A stretch of 64,000 nt of DNA from the NCBI GenBank assembly GCA_020161065.1, contig JAIUPH010000028.1:372001-436000 (forward strand), in the 5' to 3' direction. The notes beneath the pieces are model-generated. The model was given only the letters and a program-made list of their open reading frames with translations, searched no databases and was not told where the DNA came from. Source of the DNA: Pseudomonadota bacterium (GTDB lineage: Bacteria > Pseudomonadota > Gammaproteobacteria > Burkholderiales > Burkholderiaceae_C). The translations under genes were made by a program, and so were the position numbers. The first letter of the stretch is position 1. Every line of letters starts with the position of its first letter. Positions 12,501 to 19,354 of this stretch are shown piece by piece.

Positions 12501-14645
12501 TAGATCCACGACATCGAGCGACGTGCCGTCGGTCAGCACCATCTCGGTGACGGTGCGAGGTGTGCTCAGCGCGTTGCCACTCTCGTTGAGGTAGACCTTG
12601 ACGCCCGTGCGACCCGCATACAGGACGTCGGTCGGCCCAGAACCATCGGCGTCGGCGAAGCGCAAGCGGCGGGCGTCGAACACCCCCTCCTCGTCGAACC
12701 AGGGCGAGTTGTCCATCGTGACCTTCTGCCCGAACCGACCGTGGCCGAGGTTGGGCCAATAGCACACCTCGCCGTTGCGGATGCGAACGAGATCTGCGAG
12801 TCCATCACCGGACATGTCGGCGAGAAACACGGACTGGTCCGTTTGCCCGAGCAGCACGCGCGGGCCGCCTTCCTCGTTCCATGGAACACGAAGGCGGGTC
12901 GCCTCGCCGAAGCCGCCTTCACCGAGCGAGGGATGCCAGGTGATCGCCTGATCGTCGGTGATCAGGATGTCGGCAAGCCCGTCGCCGGAAAGGTCGGTGA
13001 GCCGGACGTTCGGGTCGCCGAAGTCGACTAGCGGGAACTTGCCGAATGTGCGGAATGGCGCCCAACCCGCCTCCGCGATGCGATCGAAGTATCCTCCGGT
13101 GCCCTGGGCGAGCGTCGCGAACTCGAGTTGACCATCGGCGTCGAGGTCGATGAGCTGCGATCGGCCGCCTTCACCGGCGGGCAAGGTGCGAACCGCCTGA
13201 ACGGGGCCGAACCTGCCTTCTCCGCGATTCGGCTTGTAGTACCACGCGCCGGGCTCCGCGGCCAACACGCCCGCGATGCCTTCGCCGTCGAGATCCGTCC
13301 ACTGATAGCCCTGGCCGCCGATCCCGCTGGGCAGGTTTTGCAGGCTTTCGCTCGGCAGTTGCTGGATGTCCCATTGCCGGGGTGCCGGATCGTCGAGCGG
13401 GCTGGCCGCGTAGTGCAACCGCAGCGAGGGCAGCGACCGGCGGCGAAAGGAACCATCCTCGAGCATCCGGTAGCCGGATTGCGTGATGCTCGACAGGCGT
13501 GTTCCGTTGGGCCTCTCCTCGTACTCGAGGTGAAGAGCGCGTACAAGCGTTCGCGCCGCCGCGAGCATCTCCGGCATACGATGCGCGACGAGAATCCTTC
13601 GGCACAACCTATGGGTGCGTATCTCGAATCCGGCTCTTGACATCGAAAACGGGTCGCGGCGCGAAACCCTCGGCCGTGACGGTTCGTCGGTCCAGCGCAC
13701 CCGCTGGAAGTCGTCGGCGTCGGGTTCGTGCGTGAAGGGTTCGTCGCCGTAGTCGAACACGACTTCGAAGAGCCAGCCGGTCTGCGGGTCGATGGGCTTG
13801 CGCGGAACATGACAGCCGCGCGCCGAATCGTTTGCGGGATCGTGTAGCAGCGGCTGGCGGTTGCCATACCGGACACGCTTCAAATAGCGGTTAGCGCCAC
13901 GCGACCGAAGCCGCTCGCTCGGGCGCCTCAGATCGACGCCGTCGTCGCCCTCGGCTGCATACTCGTACTCGACGGCGTTGCCGCGATCGTCGCAGCTGCG
14001 ACAGACCAGCCACTCGAAAACGCGCTGTCCGTCGTCGGGATCGGCGATGCGGGACTCAGGGCCTTCCCCATAGACCGTGAGAACGTTGTCGCGCGTGATC
14101 GTGCGCCAGTGCGTGTCGCCGTCCACGATGCGTGTCCAGCTCTCGATTCGCGAGAACGCGCCTTCGATCCGCGGGCGATAGCCACGCACGACGTAACCGT
14201 CGTGCTCCCTGTGCGCAACCCATGGCCCCTCGCTGACGTGGATCGGGACGAGGTCTTCCGACCCGGAGAGCAAGAAGATGTCAGCGGCCGCGTCGGCGGC
14301 CGCGATGTCCGCCGGGGCGCGAGCGAAAGGCGCGTAGCGCGGAACGCCCTTGTCAGTTCGCCTCGAGATCGAGTTCAGGGCGACTGTCCAGCCAACGCCA
14401 TAAGGGCCGTTTCCCGACCCGGAGCTGTAGGAAAGCGCCAGCGCAGGCTGGAAGTTACCGCGGCTCTTGCTAAGTGGAACGGGAACCGTGAGAGTTCCGG
14501 TCCCGTTCACGGGATTGGTCTGAAACTTTTCTCCTAAGCCTCTAATGGCGCCACCACCCTTCGGCAGGGTGATCTGGGGGGCCGCAATGAAAGAAGGTGC
14601 TTGTGCATCCTGCTCCGGCGAATCGACCCTGTCTGACTCGATCAT
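6597..14645 (-). CDS. Tc toxin TcB-TcC fusion protein (SpvB / FG-GAP / Rhs with C-terminal toxin)
   Basis: A 2682-aa protein. The N terminus has the TcB/SpvB opening (LPKGGGAIRGLGEKF, then SYSSGSGNGPYGVGW). Residues about 540-680 hold FG-GAP-like propeller repeats (DLSGDGLADILI, DMSGDGLADLV). Residues about 1500-2340 are Rhs/YD repeats ending in the core RYTGKEQDEESGLYYHGARY, followed by DPAGLVDGSDSYVY, the region where TcC proteins self-cleave. TcB (about 1480 aa) and TcC (about 950 aa) are usually separate genes; here they are one reading frame. The last ~335 residues are the variable toxin, with NLYSGRAARDAA and IWDEASRLA motifs followed by Gly/Ala-rich hydrophobic segments; I cannot assign its activity. 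ATG 14645 was chosen because GGAG lies 5 nt upstream; a TTG at 14684 would add 13 residues. Confidence 0.88.
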   Translation of the reverse strand: MIESDRVDSPEQDAQAPSFIAAPQITLPKGGGAIRGLGEKFQTNPVNGTGTLTVPVPLSKSRGNFQPALALSYSSGSGNGPYGVGWTVALNSISRRTDKGVPRYAPFARAPADIAAADAAADIFLLSGSEDLVPIHVSEGPWVAHREHDGYVVRGYRPRIEGAFSRIESWTRIVDGDTHWRTITRDNVLTVYGEGPESRIADPDDGQRVFEWLVCRSCDDRGNAVEYEYAAEGDDGVDLRRPSERLRSRGANRYLKRVRYGNRQPLLHDPANDSARGCHVPRKPIDPQTGWLFEVVFDYGDEPFTHEPDADDFQRVRWTDEPSRPRVSRRDPFSMSRAGFEIRTHRLCRRILVAHRMPEMLAAARTLVRALHLEYEERPNGTRLSSITQSGYRMLEDGSFRRRSLPSLRLHYAASPLDDPAPRQWDIQQLPSESLQNLPSGIGGQGYQWTDLDGEGIAGVLAAEPGAWYYKPNRGEGRFGPVQAVRTLPAGEGGRSQLIDLDADGQLEFATLAQGTGGYFDRIAEAGWAPFRTFGKFPLVDFGDPNVRLTDLSGDGLADILITDDQAITWHPSLGEGGFGEATRLRVPWNEEGGPRVLLGQTDQSVFLADMSGDGLADLVRIRNGEVCYWPNLGHGRFGQKVTMDNSPWFDEEGVFDARRLRFADADGSGPTDVLYAGRTGVKVYLNESGNALSTPRTVTEMVLTDGTSLDVVDLLGRGTACLVWSTALPGIAWRPVQYIDLMCGRKPHLLVRWENQLGAETQLQYVSSTKFYLMDREAGRPWLTRLPFPVHVVESVHTLDLVSRNRFTSRFAYHHGHYDGVEREFRGFGMVEQWDTERFAALGEGDAVNIAPASHVPPVHTKTWFHTGAWVGRDRISRHLEDEYFREPGLSRQAARALLLDDTLLPSGLTPDEEREACRALKGSMLRQEVYADDAGHPAATPAQIRRSRTPYAVTEQNFRIRTVQRRGANRYAVFFAHPNEAVSYHYERNPNDPRIQHAFTLEVDDFGNVLKQAAAGYGRRASPLPEAWDRARQETALLTYTENRVTNAVTAPDIHRTPLPCEAITFELTGYAGTGPAGRYRASDFVERDPAVAGRLRHRFAAPDVAYEDTARGSQRRRPIEWLRTLYRRDDLTASLPLGELQSLALPGESFKLAFTPGLLDQTFRRPRDGQPDEPLLPDPSAVLEGQGGSRGGYVRSRTLKADGRFPASDADDYWWLPSGRAHYSKDLADGAAAELAQARRHFFVPCRHSDPFGQSVFVDFDAYDLLMTQTRDALGNRVTVDANDYRTLQPRRVSDANGNQTEVAIDTLGMVVGTAVMGKPLPAPVEGDTLAGFVADLTQTELDGLFDAPNPHGSSAALLKDATTRIVYDLDRFRRTRQANPDDPGAWRPVCAATLVRETHASAPLPPQGLKIQLSFSYSDGFGREIQKKVQAEPGPVPQRDAGGQIIVNADGQPAMTSTAASPRWVGSGWTVFNNKGKPVRQFEPFFTHAHLFEFDVRIGVSPVLFYDPVGRVVATLHPNRTYEKVVVDPWQQITYDVNDTCAARHQQTGDPRTDPDIGGFVADYFKSQPATWRTWYAQRIGGGLGAEEQNAAKRAAAHADTPGTAHFDALGRPFLTVARNRVVCRGHDLDGTEESFSTRVELDIEGNQRTARDAVRQAGDPLGRIVARYAYDMLGNRIHQLSMEAGARWMLNDVAGKPVRAWDSRGHNFTTSYDELRRPVEQTVRGTGAQSDPRTLNRDILVDRIEYGETRPDAEALNLRTRIYRHFDSAGVVTNARLDADGNPTDAYDFKGNPLGSTRRLVSDYTAIPDWRLDPTLDEESFESSTRYDALNRPVQSVAPRSSLGRGKFNVIQPVFNEANFLERLDVWLERSEEPGALLDPAHNAASPVGVANIDYDARGQRQRIDYKNGASTRYSYDPLTFRLTQLLTKRKATDFPGDDPQPPTAGWPGKQVQNLHYTYDPAGNVTHIRDDAQQTVYFRNRRVEPSSDYVYDALYRLIQATGREHLGQGSVPIAHSHDDAQRIRLPQPGDGNAMGTYVERYVYDAVGNFLQMQHRGSDPARAGWTRAYDYLEPSLIEDGSGATPPKNGNRLTRTTLRPAGDTTQPETYLHDAHGNMLRMPHLGGGLPGPNMHWNFRDQLRQTDSGDGGTAFHANDASGQRVRKVWVKAPGLTEERLYIGGFEIFRKHAGAIDTGSVMLERETLHVMDDTGRLALVETRTLDTAGDDPSPRRLVRYEFGNHLGSACLELDDEAKIISYEEYAPYGNSTYQAVRSQTETAKRYRYTGKEQDEESGLYYHGARYYADWLGRWTATDPAGLVDGSDSYVYCRCNPLCYTDSTGTQCDPTSQSCVDPTAPTVREQVLEQSLPEDERNLPPASFAQDGTTELHDSNGPTASPGVSRAQEVSTAISLFSYIAQRSYAPVSPTGAPLTGPLNLYSGRAARDAAGSAPGYLIRDTVYYAPADAAETALRIRLGLAPTDIIPPNQYNPIWDEASRLAVRDAAISGSVATHNDLASLNPSSIQARVELPTLRTYGTGVGALSVIGGGLSIYGGMHEEDSSLAALGIGGGAVQASGGALLIAGAWRTSAPLMSLGRGLGTAGAVITAPIVLAHAADDIQSGDEYRQFRGTLSAVGVVAPPAAFLSVYNDVVVQPAAESFYEAARRYISSAMGIPMSWVY

Positions 14646-15294
14646 GCGCGCTCCGACAGCGGAGAAGATCTCCCCGCTAGACAACGATGGGCACGCAACT
14701 CATTGCGCACCTAACGACGGCTCGTGCCCAGGAGATCTTCAGCGTCGCCTTACCGCGCTGTCGCGTGAATGCGTTCGTCGAGAGCGTCGATAACAGAAAC
14801 GCCGAGCGAACGGCACAAGGAAGTTCATGAGGTCGGGCCACGACACGAACTTCTTCCCAGATCCTTCGACTGAGTGTCTTCCTTACTTGGCCGATAGGCC
14901 TCCCCAAACTTGTGTATGACGCGCTCACACGGATTAAGGCCCGTTGCCTCGAAAGCGTGATGGATGACGACGGTGAAACGCAGCACATTCAGGCAGCACT
15001 TCGCCCGGGGTCTGGTGATCTGGTCGCGCGGACGAGCCGTCTAAGCGAGCGGCCGTGGACCTGCCATTGGTCAGCCGCAGGAACTGGCCGGGAAGAGCCG
15101 GACAACAATGCGACCGGATGCCCTGCCTTTGCGGTGGCAAGGATATGACGACGTGCCTGTGAGTGCCCCAGCAGAGGATCTCCGCAAGGGCCTTGGCAAG
15201 TCGGCGACCACGGGGCTACTTGAAGCCGCGTCATGTACCACTTGCGGAGAGGAAAGTCCGCTAAGCTGTTGATTCTGCTGAACTCTGCTGAGAA

Positions 15295-15352
15295 CCTGAA
15301 AACTGACGACGGGGCAACTCGTCCGTGGGTTCTAATCCCACCGCCTCCTCCA
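15295..15352 (+). pseudogene. 3' half of a class II (serine-type) tRNA
   Basis: The sequence reads like the second half of a tRNA: a TGA that could be the anticodon (15297-15299), a variable arm with a 5-bp stem GACGA/TCGTC (15305-15323), a T arm with stem GTGGG/CCCAC and loop TTCTAAT (15325-15341), then CGCCTCC, T and CCA (15342-15352). The long variable arm and CGCCTCC end suit tRNA-Ser. The matching 5' acceptor strand GGAGGCG and the D arm are absent upstream, and T-loop position 57 is T rather than a purine. Integrases often target the region from the anticodon loop to the 3' end, so this is a plausible att remnant. It is not a functional tRNA. Confidence 0.5.
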
Positions 15353-15483
15353 AGACGCTTGATAGCGCTGTGTCGATCGCGCCGCGTCGAATCGCGATGA
15401 AGTCCATGAGCCGTGCACGCGCGCACCATTGGGCAAGCTCGGAATCGCTTGCCCTCCGCGTCGAGCGACCCGATCGGACCGCT

Positions 15484-15663
15484 GAGACGGCCGTGGGGGT
15501 GTTCTGGCGGTCGACCGTGCCGCTGACCCATGGGGTGGTTGCTGCGCGGTTCGGCGTCAAGAATCTCTCGATGCTGGGCGGCATCGTGTTGCGGGCTCAT
15601 CGACTCGGATCGTTCCTGGGAGGCTGGCTCGGCGGCCTGATCTACGACCGCATGGGGTCCTAG
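15484..15663 (+). pseudogene. MFS transporter fragment (C-terminal transmembrane part)
   Basis: The frame encodes VGVFWRSTVPLTHGVVAARF, then GVKNLSMLGGIV, then GSFLGGWLGGLIYDRMGS and a TAG at 15661. This matches the conserved stretch near TM10-11 of oxalate/formate-antiporter-like MFS proteins (typically PLTxGLVAxxFG ... LGGIVFxxHQxGSFLGxWLGGxxYD). The ~300 upstream residues and the final helix are missing, so this is a decayed remnant. It lies 131 bp downstream of the tRNA fragment. Confidence 0.7.
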
Positions 15664-15738
15664 GCGATCTCGGCTTCTGCGCTTCGCCCGCGACACAGGT
15701 TTGACGGGCTCAGCAAGCCATTGCCGAACCGGCCGCCT

Positions 15739-17331
15739 TCAGTCGTCACAGACGCGTCTGCCGTCCACGCGCAGTTGCGACTGGCCCCGCGCTGCCGGTG
15801 ACGGACCCAAGGGGTTGGCGGACACCACGACCCACGCTTTCGGATCGACCGGGTCGGGCTCTTGGGTGGCCAGGCGGTTCAGGCGCTTCAGGAAGCAAAA
15901 GTTCTCGAAGTTCACCGGCGGCGGGTAGCCCTTGACGCCGAAGCGCGTGGCCTCGGGCGTGATGTACTCGTTGATGGGCGCCTCGAAGCTGCCGAAGACA
16001 TAACCGCCACGTTGGTTGGCACCGGACAGGCCCAGGCCCAGGGAGCTCTGGCGCGGTGCCAGGGTGCCATTGCCCGGCACCGCGGCATTCGACAGCGTGA
16101 CGCGCACCGCGCGCCGCACCACGCGGGCGTCTTCCTTGGCCGCCCAGATCATCTTGAAGCGCCCCAGTTGCGCGCCGTTGGTGGGCACGATGCGCGTGGC
16201 CAGCCGCGCCGGCTGCGCGGTGGGCGGCAACGCGTTGCCGTCGGCATCGGCGTCGAAGATGTCCACGTCGACCGTGCGCGACGGGTCGGTGGTGAAGCCC
16301 ACCAGCTTGAAGCGCGACGTCTCTTCCTGCGGGATGTCCGGGTAACGTTCGCCCGCCGTGCCTTCCAGCGCCACTTCCACGATGGCGTAGGCCGGGTCCA
16401 CGCCCGGCGAGGTGTAGACGCCCAGCTCGGCCTCCAGGCCGTGCAGGCTGACGAAGTAGCCCTGGGCATCCTTGTCCAGGTGCCCCAGGTAGTTGATGTA
16501 GTCACCCGGCGCCAGCGGCACCGGCAGCTGCGGCTTGCAGCCGCTCAGCTTGGGTGCGGTGTTGTCGACGTTCGCATCGCCGCAGGTGAAGCGCCTGTAG
16601 TTTGCTGCCGTCGGCAAGGGGCGGTTGGCAGCGGGACACAGGCCGTCGCCGGCCCCGCGCGGCACGCAGACCGGGAAGCCCGTGCGTGCATGCACGGGCG
16701 AATTGCCCGGGTCCAGCGCAAAGCGCATGTCCTGGCCCGCCATGCGCGGGCCGTAGATGCCTTCGGGGTCGTTGAGCTTGACGCGCGCTGCGCTTGCGGG
16801 GTTGGCGATGCCGTCGCTGCCGATGATGAGCGTGCCGTCGGGCTGGATCTCGCGGATGAAGCCGCCGCCCACGTGCAAGCCGCCTTGCGACAGGCGCACA
16901 ACGCCTGCCAGATAGAAGCCGCCGATGATGTTGCCCATGACTTCCACCTCGGCGGGCGGTAGCGGGCATTGGCGGCCGGAAAATTCCGGCCGGTTGGGGC
17001 AGACCACGTCGGCGCTCTGTTGGTCCACCAGCGCCAGGCCGCTGCGCGGCGGGTTGACAGGAGCGGCCTTGAAGTCGCGCCCCTTGAACAGCTGCTGCGC
17101 CGTGAGGTAGCCGCCGGGCATGGTGATCACCAGGTTGGCCGGCAGGCGGATCTCCAGGCCGCGCACCCACATGGTCGCGGCCGAGGTCCGGTCATTGGGG
17201 TCGTCCAGCGTGAAGCGTTCCAGGTGGCCGACGACCGTAAACCCCGCCGGCGGTTCCGCCGCCCGCACCAGGGTCGGCGCCACGAGCCCCACCACCAGCG
17301 CGGCAACGGGGATGACTGCATGCGTATTCAT
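15739..17331 (-). CDS. Secreted protein of unknown function, last gene of the multicopper-oxidase operon
   Basis: A 530-aa protein starting with a Sec-type signal peptide (MNTHAVIPVAALVVGLVAPT, cleavage near VRAA|EPPAG). The mature part has no family motif I recognise. It is rich in Gly, Pro and Asp, contains about nine cysteines, and has a repeated beta-type look (GHLERFTLDDPND, IIGSDGIANP). An acidic DIFDADADGNALPP stretch could bind a cation. The start overlaps the preceding cytochrome fusion gene by 4 bp (ATGA), so the two are translationally coupled. The context suggests a periplasmic or surface partner of the giant copper oxidase; that role is inference. Confidence 0.7.
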   Translation of the reverse strand: MNTHAVIPVAALVVGLVAPTLVRAAEPPAGFTVVGHLERFTLDDPNDRTSAATMWVRGLEIRLPANLVITMPGGYLTAQQLFKGRDFKAAPVNPPRSGLALVDQQSADVVCPNRPEFSGRQCPLPPAEVEVMGNIIGGFYLAGVVRLSQGGLHVGGGFIREIQPDGTLIIGSDGIANPASAARVKLNDPEGIYGPRMAGQDMRFALDPGNSPVHARTGFPVCVPRGAGDGLCPAANRPLPTAANYRRFTCGDANVDNTAPKLSGCKPQLPVPLAPGDYINYLGHLDKDAQGYFVSLHGLEAELGVYTSPGVDPAYAIVEVALEGTAGERYPDIPQEETSRFKLVGFTTDPSRTVDVDIFDADADGNALPPTAQPARLATRIVPTNGAQLGRFKMIWAAKEDARVVRRAVRVTLSNAAVPGNGTLAPRQSSLGLGLSGANQRGGYVFGSFEAPINEYITPEATRFGVKGYPPPVNFENFCFLKRLNRLATQEPDPVDPKAWVVVSANPLGPSPAARGQSQLRVDGRRVCDD

Positions 17332-18761
17332 CGTGAACTCCCTGCCATGTGTTGTGAGGCCGGCACCTCGACCAGCAGCGCCGGGCCGCTAGGCCACACG
17401 GTTGGTCGCCAGCCATGCCCCTGCGTGCGACCGATGCTGAGCGCCGCACCCGCCACCGGCTCGAAACCCGTCAGTCCGCGGAACTGCGCCAGCAGCGCCT
17501 CGGGCTGCGGCGCGCGCCCGCTGCGCGCCAGTGCCTCGATGAGGCTGCGCGCCGCCGCCTGCCCCAGCAACTGCCACATCGACACGCCCTGGCGCGCGGC
17601 TTCGCCGGCCAGCGCCGGGGGCACGGGCAGCACCAGTTCATGGCTCAGACCGGGTTGGTCCAGCGGCTGCGCGCGCTGCGACGCAAGCTCCACCAGTCGC
17701 ACGAGGCGGATGCCCTGGCCTGACAGCCGCGCGCGCAGCGCGTCCACGTCGGCGGCGCTGGCCAAGGCCGCCCAGCACAGCGGTGTGCCGGGCGCCAGCG
17801 GCGGCGGCTCCAGCGCCGTGTGCCAGCCCGCGGGCACGGGGCCGTGCAGGCTTTGCAGCGGGTCGTACCACCAGCGGACGCAGTCCTGCGCCGCGCTTGC
17901 CTGCTCGGCCTGCGTGGCCTGAAGGGCGCGCAGCGCCGCCTGCGCCTGTTGCTGCAGGCTGGGCAAGAGGGGCAATTGCCAGTCGCCCGGCGCGGCGTCG
18001 GTCGGCGCCATGTCCAGTGCGGCGACGCTGGGCAGGCGCAGTGCGCCCAGGCGTTCGCGCCAGGCGGCCGGCGGCGCACTGGCCACCAAGGCGAGTACCG
18101 TCGCGTCGGCGGCGTCACCCGCCAGCAGCACCAGTTCCAGGCGGCGCCCGTGCACGCCACCCTGGGCGTTGGCGCGGCTGAATTCCTGCAACACGCCGCT
18201 GCGCACGCGCGCCTGCACCGCGGCCCGCGCGGGGCCGTCCAGCGCCAGCCCGTCGAGCACCAGGCCCAGGCGCAGAACGCCGGGCTCCACGCCCCGCACG
18301 GGCTGGTTCTCGTCACCGAGCCAGGGCCAGAAGGCCTGCAGTGCGCGCAGTTCCGCGGCGCTCGGCTGGTAGCGCGGCATGGGCGGCGCCAGCGGCTCGC
18401 CGCGCGCGTTGGCGCCGGCCTGCAGGGCGAGTGCCAGAGCCTGCTCTGGATGGGCCGTGTGGCGCAGGCGCAGCGCCGGCGCGCGGATGTCTGGCGCCAG
18501 CGACGATGCCTCGCGCGAGCCTTCGCCGGCCAGGCCATGGCAGCGCGCACAGGCCGCGTAGGCGGCCGGCATGCTGGCGCCTGCCACCTGCGGCGCCACG
18601 GCGAAGGCGGTGCTGCCGAAGTACAGGTCGCGGCCCCGCGCGGCGTCGTCGCTCCAGCGCGGCTGGGCCAGCGCCGCCAGCGGCCAGCCCATCACCAGGA
18701 TCAGCAGCAGCCATGCTCTCTTGCAGTCGCGCGGAGCCATGCTTGCCTGCGTTCGCGTCAT
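17328..18761 (-). CDS. Cytochrome c fused to a periplasmic-binding-like domain
   Basis: A 477-aa exported protein. A hydrophobic signal segment (about residues 17-32, ending ALAQ) precedes a mono-haem cytochrome c domain with CARCH at 71-75 (haem-binding CxxCH) and a candidate axial Met in PPMPRYQPS near 125-130. From about residue 155 onward the sequence resembles a type I periplasmic binding fold (EPGVLRLGLVLDG opening, a VHGRRLELVLLAGD segment, and a long alpha/beta tail). In branched-chain amino-acid receptors this fold binds small ligands; here the ligand is unknown. The gene overlaps SCO upstream and the 530-aa gene downstream by 4 bp each. The haem domain suggests it accepts or relays electrons for the operon's copper oxidase. 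Confidence 0.72.
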   Translation of the reverse strand: MTRTQASMAPRDCKRAWLLLILVMGWPLAALAQPRWSDDAARGRDLYFGSTAFAVAPQVAGASMPAAYAACARCHGLAGEGSREASSLAPDIRAPALRLRHTAHPEQALALALQAGANARGEPLAPPMPRYQPSAAELRALQAFWPWLGDENQPVRGVEPGVLRLGLVLDGLALDGPARAAVQARVRSGVLQEFSRANAQGGVHGRRLELVLLAGDAADATVLALVASAPPAAWRERLGALRLPSVAALDMAPTDAAPGDWQLPLLPSLQQQAQAALRALQATQAEQASAAQDCVRWWYDPLQSLHGPVPAGWHTALEPPPLAPGTPLCWAALASAADVDALRARLSGQGIRLVRLVELASQRAQPLDQPGLSHELVLPVPPALAGEAARQGVSMWQLLGQAAARSLIEALARSGRAPQPEALLAQFRGLTGFEPVAGAALSIGRTQGHGWRPTVWPSGPALLVEVPASQHMAGSSR

Positions 18762-19354
18762 GCCGCTGCTTCACGCAGCCAGGCCAGGAGGTCCGACGCG
18801 CGCGCCACGCCCAGCGAGCGCAGCGCGCGCGCCTTGGCCGCGTCGCCCAGCCACAGCTGGGCAGGGTGTTGTTCCAGCGACGCCGCATGCGCACCAAATG
18901 CCCGCTGCACTTCGGCCACGGCCTGCACGCCGGCCGGGCCGCCGGTCAGCATGTGCCAGCGTTCCTGCGCGCCCAGGCGCGCGTCGAAGCGCCGTGCATA
19001 ACGCGTTAATTCGATGGGTCCGTCGCCCAGCGGGTCGATCGACAACGACACCAGCGTGGCGCGCAGCGCAGGCTCGTCGGCCAGCAGCGTCTGCAGTTGC
19101 TTGAAGATGGCCGTCTGCGGCGGGCAAAAGCTGCTGCAGCCGGTGTAGATGAAGTTCACCACCACGGGGCCGGCGGCCAGCAACGGCCGCAGCGCCACGG
19201 ACTGGCCGCGATGGTTCAGCAGCGAGACGTCGGGGATGCGCGGCCAGCGGGCGTTCCATGGCGCTGCCGCGCGCGCTTGCGGCAGCGCGGTGCCCGCCCA
19301 GCAGGCCAGCAGGGCGCGGCGGCGGAGCAGCGCAGACGCCCGAGCGATGTTCAT
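18758..19354 (-). CDS. SCO1/SenC-family copper chaperone / thiol-redox protein
   Basis: A 198-aa thioredoxin-fold protein with a signal or anchor segment (residues about 8-30). It carries the SCO copper site: FIYTGCSSFCPPQ, giving Cys73 and Cys77 (CxxxC), with His163 in LEQHPAQLW as the likely third ligand. SCO proteins deliver or reduce copper for cupredoxin-type sites, classically CuA of cytochrome oxidase. No terminal oxidase lies nearby, so a role in loading the giant multicopper oxidase of the same operon is the best reading. Its start overlaps the propeller gene stop by 4 bp. Confidence 0.85.
   Translation of the reverse strand: MNIARASALLRRRALLACWAGTALPQARAAAPWNARWPRIPDVSLLNHRGQSVALRPLLAAGPVVVNFIYTGCSSFCPPQTAIFKQLQTLLADEPALRATLVSLSIDPLGDGPIELTRYARRFDARLGAQERWHMLTGGPAGVQAVAEVQRAFGAHAASLEQHPAQLWLGDAAKARALRSLGVARASDLLAWLREAAA

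Larger units (their letters stand above)
14646..15738. other. Gene-poor junction between the Tc locus and the multicopper-oxidase operon
   Basis: About 1.1 kb without a convincing intact gene. It holds a 3' tRNA-Ser-like fragment (15295-15352) and a truncated MFS transporter fragment (15484-15663), both listed separately. The rest (14646-15290) has only short open frames with no recognisable motif and no clear promoter. The combination looks like an old insertion or deletion scar at the edge of the Tc locus. Confidence 0.6.

Noticed and set aside
14989..15696. Minus-strand frame with a GGGGIRTHGRVAPS motif
   Set aside because: This string is a known type of false protein arising from the antisense strand of a tRNA T arm; here it is exactly antisense to the tRNA-like fragment at 15305-15352.
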